Shown: positions 14,194 through 21,133 of the stretch, piece by piece
Position numbering within the stretch: the stretch's first letter is position 1
Layout: every line of letters begins with the position of its first letter
Program-made: the position numbers and the translations under genes
Origin: DASXUC01 sp036004445
Lineage (GTDB): Bacteria > Sysuimicrobiota > Sysuimicrobiia > Sysuimicrobiales > Kaftiobacteriaceae
DNA length: 21,133 bases
Assembly (NCBI GenBank): GCA_036004445.1
Contig: DASYRL010000084.1
Span: 1-21,133, forward strand
Direction of reading: 5' to 3'
The notes under the pieces: generated by a model
The model's input: the letters and a program-made list of their open reading frames with translations, nothing else
Told to the model about the DNA's origin: nothing
Databases searched by the model: none

Positions 14194-14223
14194 CTGTCAC
14201 CTGTTACACCAGCCTGCTAAAAT
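14194..14223 (+). promoter_or_regulatory. Candidate sigma-70-type promoter for the proline-rich protein gene
   Basis: CTGTCA (14194-14199, 4 of 6 matches to TTGACA) and TAAAAT (14218-14223, 5 of 6 to TATAAT) are separated by 18 bp. TG lies two bases before the -10 (TGCTAAAAT), as in extended -10 elements. The predicted transcript would begin near 14230 and include the GGAGGG ribosome-binding site at about 14254-14259 before the ATG at 14265. Confidence 0.45.
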
Positions 14224-14264
14224 ACACGTCTATAGAAGGAACGATCTCGAGGCGGAGGGCTATC

Positions 14265-14750
14265 ATGGCTCGGCGAACCGTCGTGACACTGCTCATTGGA
14301 GGTGGGATCGTCGCCGTCGGGGCCCTGGCCTATCTCGCCGGCTTCCACGCCGGTGCGCAGGCCGCGGTTGCCGGCGGCCCGGCGCCGGCTCCCATCGCCG
14401 TCGCGCCGGTGCAAAGTCCTCCGCCGCTGCAGGAATTCATCCCGCTGCCGATGCCCGGCCAGGGGCCGGATGAGCGGCAGGGCCAAGGCAACCAGCAGGG
14501 ACAGGACTGCGAGCCGGTGATTCTATTCTTCTATCAGGGACGTCTGTATCAGCTTCAGCCCGGCCCGGGGCAGCAGGGACAACGCGGACGGCCCGGCAGC
14601 CCGCCGGAGTACTTCCCGCTCACGCCGTATCAGGGACCAGCGATCCCGGGCCTGCCGGGAATCCCATTCGGCCCGCAGCCCGGGCCCGGCATCCCGACCC
14701 CGATTCCGGGGAATCCACCCAGCTTCCAACCCCAGAATCCGCGATTCTAA
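14265..14750 (+). CDS. Membrane-anchored Pro/Gly/Gln-rich protein, unknown function
   Basis: 161 aa. It starts at an ATG preceded by GGAGGG with a 5-nt spacer. Residues 6-27 form a hydrophobic anchor or uncleaved signal (LIGGGIVAVGALAYLAGF). Most of the rest is low-complexity Pro, Gly and Gln (about 35-80 and 98-161). One short ordered-looking stretch, C82-E-P-V-I-L-F-F-Y-Q-G-R-L-Y-Q, may form a beta hairpin. I know no family that matches. It is likely an extracytoplasmic protein in the periplasm, perhaps spanning or binding peptidoglycan as other proline-rich anchored proteins do; that is a guess. Codon use is similar to the neighbours. Confidence 0.75.
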   Translation: MARRTVVTLLIGGGIVAVGALAYLAGFHAGAQAAVAGGPAPAPIAVAPVQSPPPLQEFIPLPMPGQGPDERQGQGNQQGQDCEPVILFFYQGRLYQLQPGPGQQGQRGRPGSPPEYFPLTPYQGPAIPGLPGIPFGPQPGPGIPTPIPGNPPSFQPQNPRF

Positions 14751-14761
14751 CCATTTCTGTT

Positions 14762-14832
14762 CGTCATTGCGAGGCTCGCAGAGCCGAAGCAATCTCGAGA
14801 TTGCTTCGTCGCGTCCGCTCCTCGCAATGACG
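14762..14832. repeat. GTCATTGCGAGG-type palindromic repeat, full copy
   Basis: A 71-bp element with nested inverted repeats. The outer arms are CGTCATTGCGAGG (14762-14774) and CCTCGCAATGACG (14820-14832). The inner arms are GAAGCAATCTC (14786-14796) and GAGATTGCTTC (14797-14807), directly adjacent. Repeats with these words occur in many unrelated bacterial genomes (established from memory, not searched). It sits exactly between two convergent genes (stops at 14750 and 14842), where its transcript would fold into a long hairpin on either strand and could serve as a bidirectional terminator. Confidence 0.85.
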
Positions 14833-14841
14833 GAAGGTTCC

Positions 14842-16302
14842 TCAGACCCCCGTCACGCGCATCGCGACGCTCTTGACGCGCGTGTAGAACTGCAGTCCCT
14901 CGATGCCGTGCTCTTTGAACGGTGAACCCGAGTCTTTGAACCCGCCGAACGGCGTGTGCACGTCCCAGCCCACCGTCGGTAGATTGACCGCAACGCAGCC
15001 CGTGTCCACCCCGCGCGCGAACGCATGCGCGGCCTCCAGGCTCCGGGTGACGACCGACGCCGATAGGCCGTAGCGGGTATTGTTGACCATCGCGATGGCC
15101 TCATCGACGTCGGCGGCCCGCATGACGGCCACGACAGGGCCGAAGATCTCTTCCTGAGCGACCGTCATCGCCGGAGACACGTTGCCGAGGATGGTCGGGG
15201 CCACGAAATAGCCGCGCTCATACCGCGTCCCGCCGAGCCGCTCGCCGCCGAAGAGCACTTCGGCGCCTTCACGCTTCCCTCGCTCCACGGCGCCGAGCAC
15301 CGTCTGCAGCTGGCTGTCGTCGACGACCGGCCCCATCGTCGTCGCCTCGTCGAGCCCCGGTCCGACCGTGATCTGCGCGGTCTTCTTGAGGAACTCGTCC
15401 ACGAACGCCGACTCGACCGGTGCTTCGACGATGACGCGACTGGTGGCGGTGCACCGCTGGCCGGACTGGCCGAATCCCGCGGCCGCGGCCAGGTCCGCCG
15501 CCAGGGCGGGATTGGCATCCTTCAGCACCACCATCGCGTTCTTCCCGCCCATCTCGGTCTGCACGCGGATGTTACGGCCGGCGACCTTTGCCTGCAGATC
15601 GAGCCCGACCGCCGTGGACCCCGTGAACGTGATCGCCCGCACGGCGGGATGATCGAGCAGCGCGCCCCCAACCGTCCGCGCCGGGCCCGTCACCATGTTC
15701 ACCACGCCGCGCGGCATCCCGGCATCGTGCAGAGCGCGCAGCAGGTGCCACGCCGACAACGGCGTGAGCGACGCGGGCTTGAGGACCACGGTGTTGCCGA
15801 CGATCAGGGCCGGCGCGATCTTGCGGGCGGGCGTCAGCGCCGGATCGTTCCAGGGCGCGATCGCGACGACGACACCCAGCGGCTCCCGCATCGTGAAGGT
15901 GAACACGCCGTCGCGTTCGTCGGGCAGGTAGTCGCCAATCGGCAACCGCCCGTAGCCGCCGTAATAGTCGAAGAAGTAGGAGGCCCGGACGACCTCGCCC
16001 CTGGCTTCGCGCAGCGTCTTGCCCATCTCGCGGGTCAGGTCGCGGGCGATGGCGTCGGTCCGCTCCCGGATCAGCGCCGCAGCGCGCTGCATGATGGCGC
16101 CCCGGGCCACGGGCGTCAGCGCTTTCCAGGCCGGGAACGCCGCCGCGGCGGCGTCGATGGCGCGATGCACCCCCGCGGCGTCCATTGAAGGAAACTCCGC
16201 CACGACCTCGCTGGTATCCGCCGGGTTGACGTCGGTGAGGACCTCGCCGCCCGATGCGTCGACCCATTCACCCGCGATGAGATTCTTGTAGCGCTCGGCC
16301 AT
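14842..16302 (-). CDS. NAD(P)-dependent aldehyde dehydrogenase
   Basis: 486 aa, standard ALDH-superfamily length. It oxidises an aldehyde to the acid. Key residues are present: Asn152 (PWNDP, oxyanion), Lys175 (LKPAS, cofactor), FTGST at 226-230, the general base Glu250 (TEMGGKN), nucleophile Cys284 (GQRCTATSR) and EEIFGPV further on. The GQRCTA(T/S)SR context resembles 2-oxoglutarate-semialdehyde dehydrogenases (sugar-acid degradation), but the D in PWNDP, where most have F, makes the substrate uncertain. The ATG at 16302 has GGAGG 8 nt upstream. An open frame continues to 16536, but those 78 residues run across the divergent promoter and the PPOX gene and are not family-like. It is divergent from the PPOX gene and convergent with the proline-rich protein gene. 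Confidence 0.94.
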   Translation of the reverse strand: MAERYKNLIAGEWVDASGGEVLTDVNPADTSEVVAEFPSMDAAGVHRAIDAAAAAFPAWKALTPVARGAIMQRAAALIRERTDAIARDLTREMGKTLREARGEVVRASYFFDYYGGYGRLPIGDYLPDERDGVFTFTMREPLGVVVAIAPWNDPALTPARKIAPALIVGNTVVLKPASLTPLSAWHLLRALHDAGMPRGVVNMVTGPARTVGGALLDHPAVRAITFTGSTAVGLDLQAKVAGRNIRVQTEMGGKNAMVVLKDANPALAADLAAAAGFGQSGQRCTATSRVIVEAPVESAFVDEFLKKTAQITVGPGLDEATTMGPVVDDSQLQTVLGAVERGKREGAEVLFGGERLGGTRYERGYFVAPTILGNVSPAMTVAQEEIFGPVVAVMRAADVDEAIAMVNNTRYGLSASVVTRSLEAAHAFARGVDTGCVAVNLPTVGWDVHTPFGGFKDSGSPFKEHGIEGLQFYTRVKSVAMRVTGV

Positions 16303-16381
16303 GACGTGTCCCTCCGTGGAAGCAGTAGGCAGCAAAGACACAATAGCATAGGATAGAATCACCGCAGTTTCTGGAGCGACG
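16303..16381. promoter_or_regulatory. Divergent promoter region between aldehyde dehydrogenase and PPOX genes
   Basis: 79 bp separate two divergent starts, and it is the most A+T-rich stretch nearby. On the plus strand TAGAAT (16354-16359) is a good -10 for the PPOX gene, though no clear -35 is seen 16-18 bp upstream. On the minus strand TATGCT or TATCCT in the same AT-rich patch could serve the dehydrogenase. Because both promoters share this space, one regulator could control both directions. Confidence 0.35.
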
Positions 16382-16783
16382 ATGGAGATTCCTGAGGACG
16401 TCCGGCGCTTTCTGGAGAAACCCAACGTCGCCGTGCTCGCGACGGTGAGCCCGCGCGGCCGGCCACAGGCGACGCCGGTGTGGTTCATGCTCGAGGACGG
16501 CCAGGTCCTCATCAACACCTCGGCCGGGCGCGTCAAACTCCGTCACATGGAAGCGAATCCCAACGTCGCCCTGACGATCGTCGATCCGGAAAACATCTAC
16601 ACCTACGTTCAGATCCGCGGCCGGGTCGTCAGGTTCGACCGCGAGAACGGCGCGCGCGACATCGACCGGCTGTCGATGCGCTACCACGGGCGGTCGTACC
16701 GGTACCTGCCGACCGATGCGCCGGAGAAGCGGGTGAGCCTGCTGATCCGGCCGCGCACCATCAGCAACCTCCGGCGGCGATAG
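16382..16783 (+). CDS. PPOX-class (pyridoxamine-oxidase fold) flavin/F420-binding protein
   Basis: 133 aa with a split-barrel fold typical of the small PPOX-class F420-dependent enzymes (TIGR03618-like). Recognisable blocks are LATVSPRGRPQATPVWF at 19-35 and NTSAGRVKLRHMEANPNVAL at 45-64, which contact the cofactor phosphate in relatives. The C-terminal part (VSLLIRPRTISN) closes the barrel. Members reduce diverse substrates with FMNH2 or F420H2; which cofactor is used cannot be told from the sequence. The start ATG has GGAG 7 nt upstream. Its stop codon TAG overlaps the AGGAG ribosome-binding site of the next gene 12 bp away, so the two are translationally linked. Confidence 0.88.
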   Translation: MEIPEDVRRFLEKPNVAVLATVSPRGRPQATPVWFMLEDGQVLINTSAGRVKLRHMEANPNVALTIVDPENIYTYVQIRGRVVRFDRENGARDIDRLSMRYHGRSYRYLPTDAPEKRVSLLIRPRTISNLRRR

Positions 16784-16795
16784 GAGCGCCAGCGC

Positions 16796-18280
16796 ATGGC
16801 AGAGGCATTCGGCATGATCCTCGACGGCCGGCAGGTCCCGGCCCTGGAGGGAAAGACGTTTGACGTCGTCAACCCCGCCAACACCGACGAGGTCGTCGGG
16901 ACCGTGCCGAAGGGCGGCCGCGAGGACGTCCGCCGGGCGGTCGACTCGGCGCTGAAGGCCTGGGAGAACACGTGGTGGGCGCGGATCTACGAGTCGCGCC
17001 GGCGCGGGCAGGTGCTGCAGCGTGTTGCCGCACTGGTCGAATCACGCAAAGAAGAACTCGCGCGGCTCCTGACCCGTGAGCAGGGCAAGGTCATCAAAGA
17101 ATCCCTCAGCGAGCTGGACAGCCTGATCAACACGTTCGACTACTACTCCGGGTACGGCGGAAAGCTCACCGGATCGGTGACGTACACCCGGGACGGCGAC
17201 AGTATCATGAAGGTAGAAACCCGCAAGGAGCCCATCGGAATCTGCGCGGCGATCCTGCCCTTCAACTTCCCGGTGTCGCTCTATGCCTGGAAAGTTGCGC
17301 CGGCGCTGATGGCCGGCAACGCCGTCGTCATCAAGCCGGCCAGTACGGCCGCGCTCACCGACATCATCCTCACGCAGATGCTGCACGAAGCCGGCGTCCC
17401 CGCCGGCATCGCGAACCTGGTGACCGGACCGGCAGGCGCGGTGGGCGAAGAGTTGATCCGCCACCCGGCGGTCAAGAAGATCGCCCTGACCGGGTCCACG
17501 GCAACGGGGAAGCACATCTACGCGGCCGCCGCCGAGGGGCTGAAGCACGTCACGCTGGAACTGGGCGGCGCCGACCCCACGGTCGTCTGCGACGACGCCG
17601 ACCTGGACGCCGCGGCGGAGGCTATCGTCCGCAGCGGACGGTTTCGCAACGCCGGGCAGTCGTGCACCTCGGTCAAGCGGGTCTACGTATTCGAGAATGT
17701 CTTCGACCGGTTCGCACAGCTCGTCGGCGACCGGGCACGGCGGCTTCGATTGGGCAACGGTCTGGAGGCAATGACCGACATGGGCCCGCTGAACAACGCG
17801 CAGGTGCGGGAGGACGTGGAGCACCTGCTGGAGGACGCCCTGCACCGCGGCGCCGTGCTGGTCGCGGGCGGTGGACGGCCGGAGGGTCCGGGCTACGCGA
17901 AAGGCTACTTTCTGCAGCCCAGCGTGCTGGTCGACGTCCCGGTGGAAGCGGAGATCTGGCAGGAGGAATGCTTCGGCCCCGTGCTGCCTTTAATGAAGGT
18001 GCGCGATCTCGACGAGGGAATCCGGAGAGCCAACAGCTCACCCTACGGGTTGGGGTCGGCGATCTGGTCGACGAACGATCAGCGGATCGAGCGGTTCGTG
18101 GATCAGATCCAGGCCGGAATGGTATGGGTGAACTACAAACCCCTCAGCGTTCCCGAGGCGCCATTCGGAGGGGTCAAGGACAGCGGCATCGGACGGGAGT
18201 TGGGTGCCGAAGGCCTCATGGAATACCTGGATACAAAATCCATCCGCCGGTACGCGGGCAAGGCGCAGCCGTCCGCCTGA
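16796..18280 (+). CDS. NAD(P)-dependent aldehyde dehydrogenase (second)
   Basis: 494 aa ALDH-superfamily enzyme. Catalytic set: Asn157 (LPFNFP), Lys180 (VIKPAS), LTGST at 231-235, Glu255 (LELGGADP) and Cys290 (GQSCTS), with EECFGPV and FGGVKDSGIGRE near the C-terminus. The ELGGADP and SGIGREL stretches resemble succinate-semialdehyde, lactaldehyde and non-phosphorylating glyceraldehyde-3-phosphate dehydrogenases. I would not choose among them. It is only distantly similar to the other dehydrogenase in this window (different active-site context), so it is not a recent duplicate. The AGGAG overlapping the PPOX stop lies 9 nt before the ATG. It is the middle gene of the PPOX-ALDH-YetF run. Confidence 0.94.
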   Translation: MAEAFGMILDGRQVPALEGKTFDVVNPANTDEVVGTVPKGGREDVRRAVDSALKAWENTWWARIYESRRRGQVLQRVAALVESRKEELARLLTREQGKVIKESLSELDSLINTFDYYSGYGGKLTGSVTYTRDGDSIMKVETRKEPIGICAAILPFNFPVSLYAWKVAPALMAGNAVVIKPASTAALTDIILTQMLHEAGVPAGIANLVTGPAGAVGEELIRHPAVKKIALTGSTATGKHIYAAAAEGLKHVTLELGGADPTVVCDDADLDAAAEAIVRSGRFRNAGQSCTSVKRVYVFENVFDRFAQLVGDRARRLRLGNGLEAMTDMGPLNNAQVREDVEHLLEDALHRGAVLVAGGGRPEGPGYAKGYFLQPSVLVDVPVEAEIWQEECFGPVLPLMKVRDLDEGIRRANSSPYGLGSAIWSTNDQRIERFVDQIQAGMVWVNYKPLSVPEAPFGGVKDSGIGRELGAEGLMEYLDTKSIRRYAGKAQPSA

Positions 18281-18307
18281 GCGCGGCGGGACCCAGCGAC
18301 GCGGGCC

Positions 18308-18817
18308 GTGCTAAGATTTGGGCCGTCTCTGATCGAGGTCGCCGCCCGCAGCGCACTCATCTACGTCGCCATCCTGCTGGGCATGCGCTTCGCGGGAAAG
18401 CGCGAACTCGGTCAGATGAACGTCGTCGATTTCGTCGTGATTCTGCTGATCGCTAATGCCGTCCAGAACGCGATGGTCGGATCGGACAACACCGTCAGCG
18501 GAGGCATCGTCGCGGCCGCGGTGATTCTCGGATTGAACAAACTCGCGGCGGCGGCCGCGGCGCGCAGTTCGCGCTGGCGCGAGTTCCTGCAGGGGCACGC
18601 GACGCGGCTCGTCGCGGACGGAAGGTTGCTCGCCGACAATCTCGAGCGAGAAGGCCTTACGACCGACGAGCTCGAGATGGCCATGCGGGAACGCGACATT
18701 GCGTCACTGGAGGAAGTGAAAGCCGCCTATCTGGAAACCGATGGCACCATCAGCTTCATCGATTACGGCAACAAGATGGCGCGCACCAGAAGGCGGCTTC
18801 GTCAATTTCGACACTGA
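18308..18817 (+). CDS. YetF/DUF421-family membrane protein
   Basis: 169 aa. Three membrane segments are at about 11-27, 38-57 and 64-85, followed by a cytoplasmic domain (about 90-155) with the family pattern RLVADGRLLADNLEREGLT...ELEMAMRERDI...VKAAYLETDGTIS. The GKRELGQ motif after TM1 (30-36) is diagnostic of the YetF family, best known from Bacillus, where members are implicated in spore germination and membrane stability; the molecular function is unknown. It is somewhat shorter than Bacillus YetF. The start is GTG at 18308, the only candidate that keeps the whole first membrane segment; a ribosome-binding site is weak (GCGGGCC). It begins 27 bp after the dehydrogenase stop and converges with the lipoprotein gene with only 3 bp between stops. 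Confidence 0.88.
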   Translation: MLRFGPSLIEVAARSALIYVAILLGMRFAGKRELGQMNVVDFVVILLIANAVQNAMVGSDNTVSGGIVAAAVILGLNKLAAAAAARSSRWREFLQGHATRLVADGRLLADNLEREGLTTDELEMAMRERDIASLEEVKAAYLETDGTISFIDYGNKMARTRRRLRQFRH

Positions 18818-18820
18818 TCC

Positions 18821-19282
18821 TTATTGGGCCACACCTGAGGCTACGTTGATCTCGACCTTGCCCTCGTCCTTCTGTTCCTTGATGGTGATCACGTACCAGG
18901 CCTTCTGATCCGCGCGGGCAAACCACAGCGCGAACTCGCGGTTGCCGTCTGACGTGCTCTCGTTCATGAACGACTGCGCGAACCCCGACGGTGCGTTGGC
19001 CTTGTAGAAGTCGCGGACCTTCTCATAGGAATCGGTCGTCTCCATCGTCACAGTCGACCACGTTCCGGTGGAGCCGGTGGGCCCGGCACCGGAGAAGCTC
19101 GACGAATTCGTCTGCGTCGCCCCGGGGTAGGTCAGCAGGTTCTGGGCGCCGGGCGCGGCGGGCGCCGGGGCCGGAGCCGGCTGCACTGTCGGCGGAGCGG
19201 GCGGAGGCGCCGCTGCCTGGCGCTGGCATCCGGTCAGTACCACTGCGAGTAGAATCATGACAAACACGGCTCTCATCTGCAT
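18821..19282 (-). CDS. Lipoprotein of unknown function
   Basis: 153 aa from the ATG at 19282, which has GAGGAG 5 nt upstream. Longer in-frame starts to 19357 would run into the channel gene and lack a signal. The N-terminus is a lipoprotein signal with a lipobox VLTG-C19. After it comes a Pro/Ala-rich linker (about 22-50), then a globular domain containing the stretch YPGATQTNSS and a core near SYEKVRDFYKANAPSGF and WYVITIKEQKDEGKVEINVAS. This alternating pattern resembles small envelope lipoproteins in which a displaced FY-containing helix packs on a beta sheet. The family cannot be named. It follows the channel gene by 55 bp on the same strand and may be co-transcribed with it. Confidence 0.85.
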   Translation of the reverse strand: MQMRAVFVMILLAVVLTGCQRQAAAPPPAPPTVQPAPAPAPAAPGAQNLLTYPGATQTNSSSFSGAGPTGSTGTWSTVTMETTDSYEKVRDFYKANAPSGFAQSFMNESTSDGNREFALWFARADQKAWYVITIKEQKDEGKVEINVASGVAQ

Positions 19283-19337
19283 TCTCTCTCCTCGTGGCGT
19301 CATCGATGGCTCGATGTGTTTCGATTCGGCATTCACA

Positions 19338-21133
19338 TTACCCTTCGGCGACAACAATCAGCTGATCGGTTTCGGTCACGACGATCGATTCGGACTTGGG
19401 CGGATTCAGGACCACGCCGTGATGGGCTCCTTTCCCCTGAGCCGGCCGCACGTGCCGGTAGCCAATGGCGATCTCGTCGCGCTGCGCAGCGGCCTCGATC
19501 AGCGTGTGGAAGCTCACGCTCGGGCCGGGCGTGACGTAGGCGACCATCGGCTTGAGGTAGACTTCAGACCCTTCGGGATCGAACAAGTCAGCGAATACCG
19601 CGGCCAGGGCTTTGTGCTCGGCGATCTGCGACAAGATCAGCCCCACCAGCCGTTTGCTGACGATAAAATCCTCCACCCGCTGCCCTTCCACCAGCGTGCG
19701 GTTCCGGACATCGAGCATCTCCGTCACGATCGAGAATCCGGCACCGCTTCGTTCGGCGATGTCGCGGAGGTGCAGCAGCGTCACAATCGTCCGCGCATCG
19801 GCCTGTTGAGAGTCCATCGCGTCTGACGCCAGCACGATCACGTGGTGGAACGTGGGCACCTCCAGGGCGTCGAGGGTCGCGCGGTCGGTAATCTCGCCGG
19901 CTTCGAACGCCACCGTCTGATGGGCAAGGGACCCAAACCGGGCGGTCAGCACCCCGGGTCGTTCGAACTCGCCAACGACCCGAGCCGCGGACCCGACCGG
20001 CACGTACGCGTCCAGCTCCCGGAGCACCGCGGCGGCGTGGCGGTTCCATCCGAGAAACAGCGTCCGCTCCGGGGACGGTGGCCCGACCGGCCCGGGCGGC
20101 ACGATCCGGTCCAACGCGACCGGCGGCCGCGCCGCTGCCGCGAGCCGGATGCGAGTATCGTCCGTGGCGATGACGATCAGCTCGTCAGCTCCCCCAATCG
20201 ACAGCTCCATCGGGGGATTCAAGCGAGGGGCTCCAGCGGCGGGACGCACCCCGATCACCGTCGCATCGGCATACGCGTGGAGGGTCTCACGAAAGCTTCG
20301 CCCGACGAGTGTGGGTTCGGCCCGGAAGTAGATCTCGTCGCCGGCGAAGTCCAGCAGCTCGGTGTAGGCGACGGAGAGGCCGGGTTGGCGGGAGGTCTGC
20401 GCAATGATCCGCGCGATGAGATCCGGGACCACGACGATCTCGATCTCATCCCCCGCCACCATCCGCAGGACGTCACGGTTCTTTTCCTCCTGCAGCTCGG
20501 CCACGACGTGATACGGTACCGGACGGCGGGCCGGCCGGTTGGTGATCGCCAGCACGGCCTTGATGATCGCCGCATCGGGGTCGGGATCGCCCTCCGGCGC
20601 GAGCACGACGATTGCGCGGGCCGTATCGATGCTGACGAGCTCCACGTCCGCCGGCACCGCGGGGGATCCGGTGCGGCACACCACCCGCATCGGATGCGTC
20701 GAGCCCACCTTGCGCCGCACCTCGTCGAGCATGGCGATCTTGTCGCGGTCGGCCAAGATGACGACGGCGGATCCGGGATGGTCGGCGTTGGCGATGGCCA
20801 GTTCCGAGACGATGTCGAAGACCTGCTCCGACCAGCCGAGGATGACGGTGTGGCCGGTCTCGACGACCTGGGACCGGCCCTTGCGCAGCTCGTCGAGGCG
20901 CTGGCCGATCCCGCTGGTCAGCACCCCGATCAGCGTGCTGATCACGAAGATCCCGCCGAGGGTCACGCCCAGCATTACCAGGCGGAAGGACCATCCGGTG
21001 TCACCGCCCATCGTGCCGGGATCCAGCGTGCGCATCAGGCTCAGCCACGCCGCCTCCACGAACCCGACCCGCTCGGCGTCGCCGGGGGCGATGCCGGCGA
21101 CGGAGACGACGGCCGCGGCGAGCATCACCACCA
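19338..21133 (-). CDS. CASTOR/POLLUX-type ion channel with RCK-like domains (5' end missing)
   Basis: At least 597 residues, open to the window edge. The gene continues beyond 21133, because the visible N-terminus starts inside a membrane segment and bacterial relatives begin earlier. In partial numbering, the re-entrant pore region with MGGDTGW is at about 41-47 and a second membrane helix (VMLGVTLGGIFVISTLIGVL) at about 52-71. A first RCK-like Rossmann unit starts GHTVILGWS (93-101) and a second begins RTLFLGWNR near 353. The family (Castor_Poll_mid) includes legume CASTOR and POLLUX, calcium- or cation-permeable channels gated by ligand binding to the RCK ring; bacterial members are poorly studied. 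The nucleotide-binding glycine motif is altered (GWSEQ and GWNRH instead of GxGxxG), so NAD binding is doubtful. Confidence 0.88.
   Translation of the reverse strand, partial: VVMLAAAVVSVAGIAPGDAERVGFVEAAWLSLMRTLDPGTMGGDTGWSFRLVMLGVTLGGIFVISTLIGVLTSGIGQRLDELRKGRSQVVETGHTVILGWSEQVFDIVSELAIANADHPGSAVVILADRDKIAMLDEVRRKVGSTHPMRVVCRTGSPAVPADVELVSIDTARAIVVLAPEGDPDPDAAIIKAVLAITNRPARRPVPYHVVAELQEEKNRDVLRMVAGDEIEIVVVPDLIARIIAQTSRQPGLSVAYTELLDFAGDEIYFRAEPTLVGRSFRETLHAYADATVIGVRPAAGAPRLNPPMELSIGGADELIVIATDDTRIRLAAAARPPVALDRIVPPGPVGPPSPERTLFLGWNRHAAAVLRELDAYVPVGSAARVVGEFERPGVLTARFGSLAHQTVAFEAGEITDRATLDALEVPTFHHVIVLASDAMDSQQADARTIVTLLHLRDIAERSGAGFSIVTEMLDVRNRTLVEGQRVEDFIVSKRLVGLILSQIAEHKALAAVFADLFDPEGSEVYLKPMVAYVTPGPSVSFHTLIEAAAQRDEIAIGYRHVRPAQGKGAHHGVVLNPPKSESIVVTETDQLIVVAEG

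Noticed and set aside
16303..16536. 78-residue N-terminal extension of the first aldehyde dehydrogenase
   Set aside because: It overlaps the divergent PPOX gene and its promoter and is not family-like. GGAGG precedes the ATG at 16302.

Overview
This is a GC-rich chromosomal segment from a Gram-negative-type (diderm) bacterium. The diderm call rests on an outer-membrane channel of the TolC family, two periplasmic adaptors, an RND pump, a MacB-type ABC pump and a lipoprotein. Gene density, many start/stop overlaps, a split PPOX/F420-type flavoprotein family member and two widespread-looking palindromic repeat families suggest an uncultured environmental lineage (Methylomirabilota/Rokubacteria, Sysuimicrobiota/CSP1-3 or Armatimonadota-like). 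The phylum cannot be fixed from sequence inspection alone.

Layout. Bases 26-103 carry a tRNA-Glu(UUC) with an unusual C at position 33, followed by palindromic DNA (101-210). From 14086 down to 210 every gene lies on the minus strand. In transcription order these are a small zinc-ribbon protein, a Lon-related AAA+ protease (TTG start), an outer-membrane factor, a MacA-like adaptor, a MacB-type ATPase, a MacB-type permease, a membrane-anchored Spy/CpxP-like protein, a second adaptor, an RND pump and a short-chain dehydrogenase-like protein. From 14265 on, the strands alternate: a proline-rich anchored protein (+), an aldehyde dehydrogenase (-), a PPOX protein, a second aldehyde dehydrogenase and a YetF/DUF421 protein (+), then a lipoprotein and the 3' part of a CASTOR/POLLUX-type ion channel (-), which runs off the right edge.

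How the genes work together. The efflux block is the core of the window. One outer-membrane factor is followed by an ABC pump set and then an RND pump set. Both adaptors carry the R-x3-L-x6-S hairpin-tip motif used to dock TolC-type channels, so the single channel probably serves both pumps. The two sets are tightly coupled internally by 4-bp overlaps and separated only by a 131-bp gap holding a repeat element. The SDR-like gene at the end has lost the standard Tyr and Lys active-site positions.

Mobile or repeat content is limited to small palindromic elements: three copies of a 32-34 bp stem-loop with a conserved 14-nt loop (one of them translated inside the RND C-terminal tail), two copies of a GTCATTGCGAGG-type repeat, and a 9-bp tandem repeat in front of the zinc-ribbon gene. 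I see no CRISPR array, transposase, phage gene or rRNA. Nothing here convincingly amounts to an entirely new system. The most checkable oddities are the tRNA anticodon loop, the repeat family and the shared-channel dual pump.
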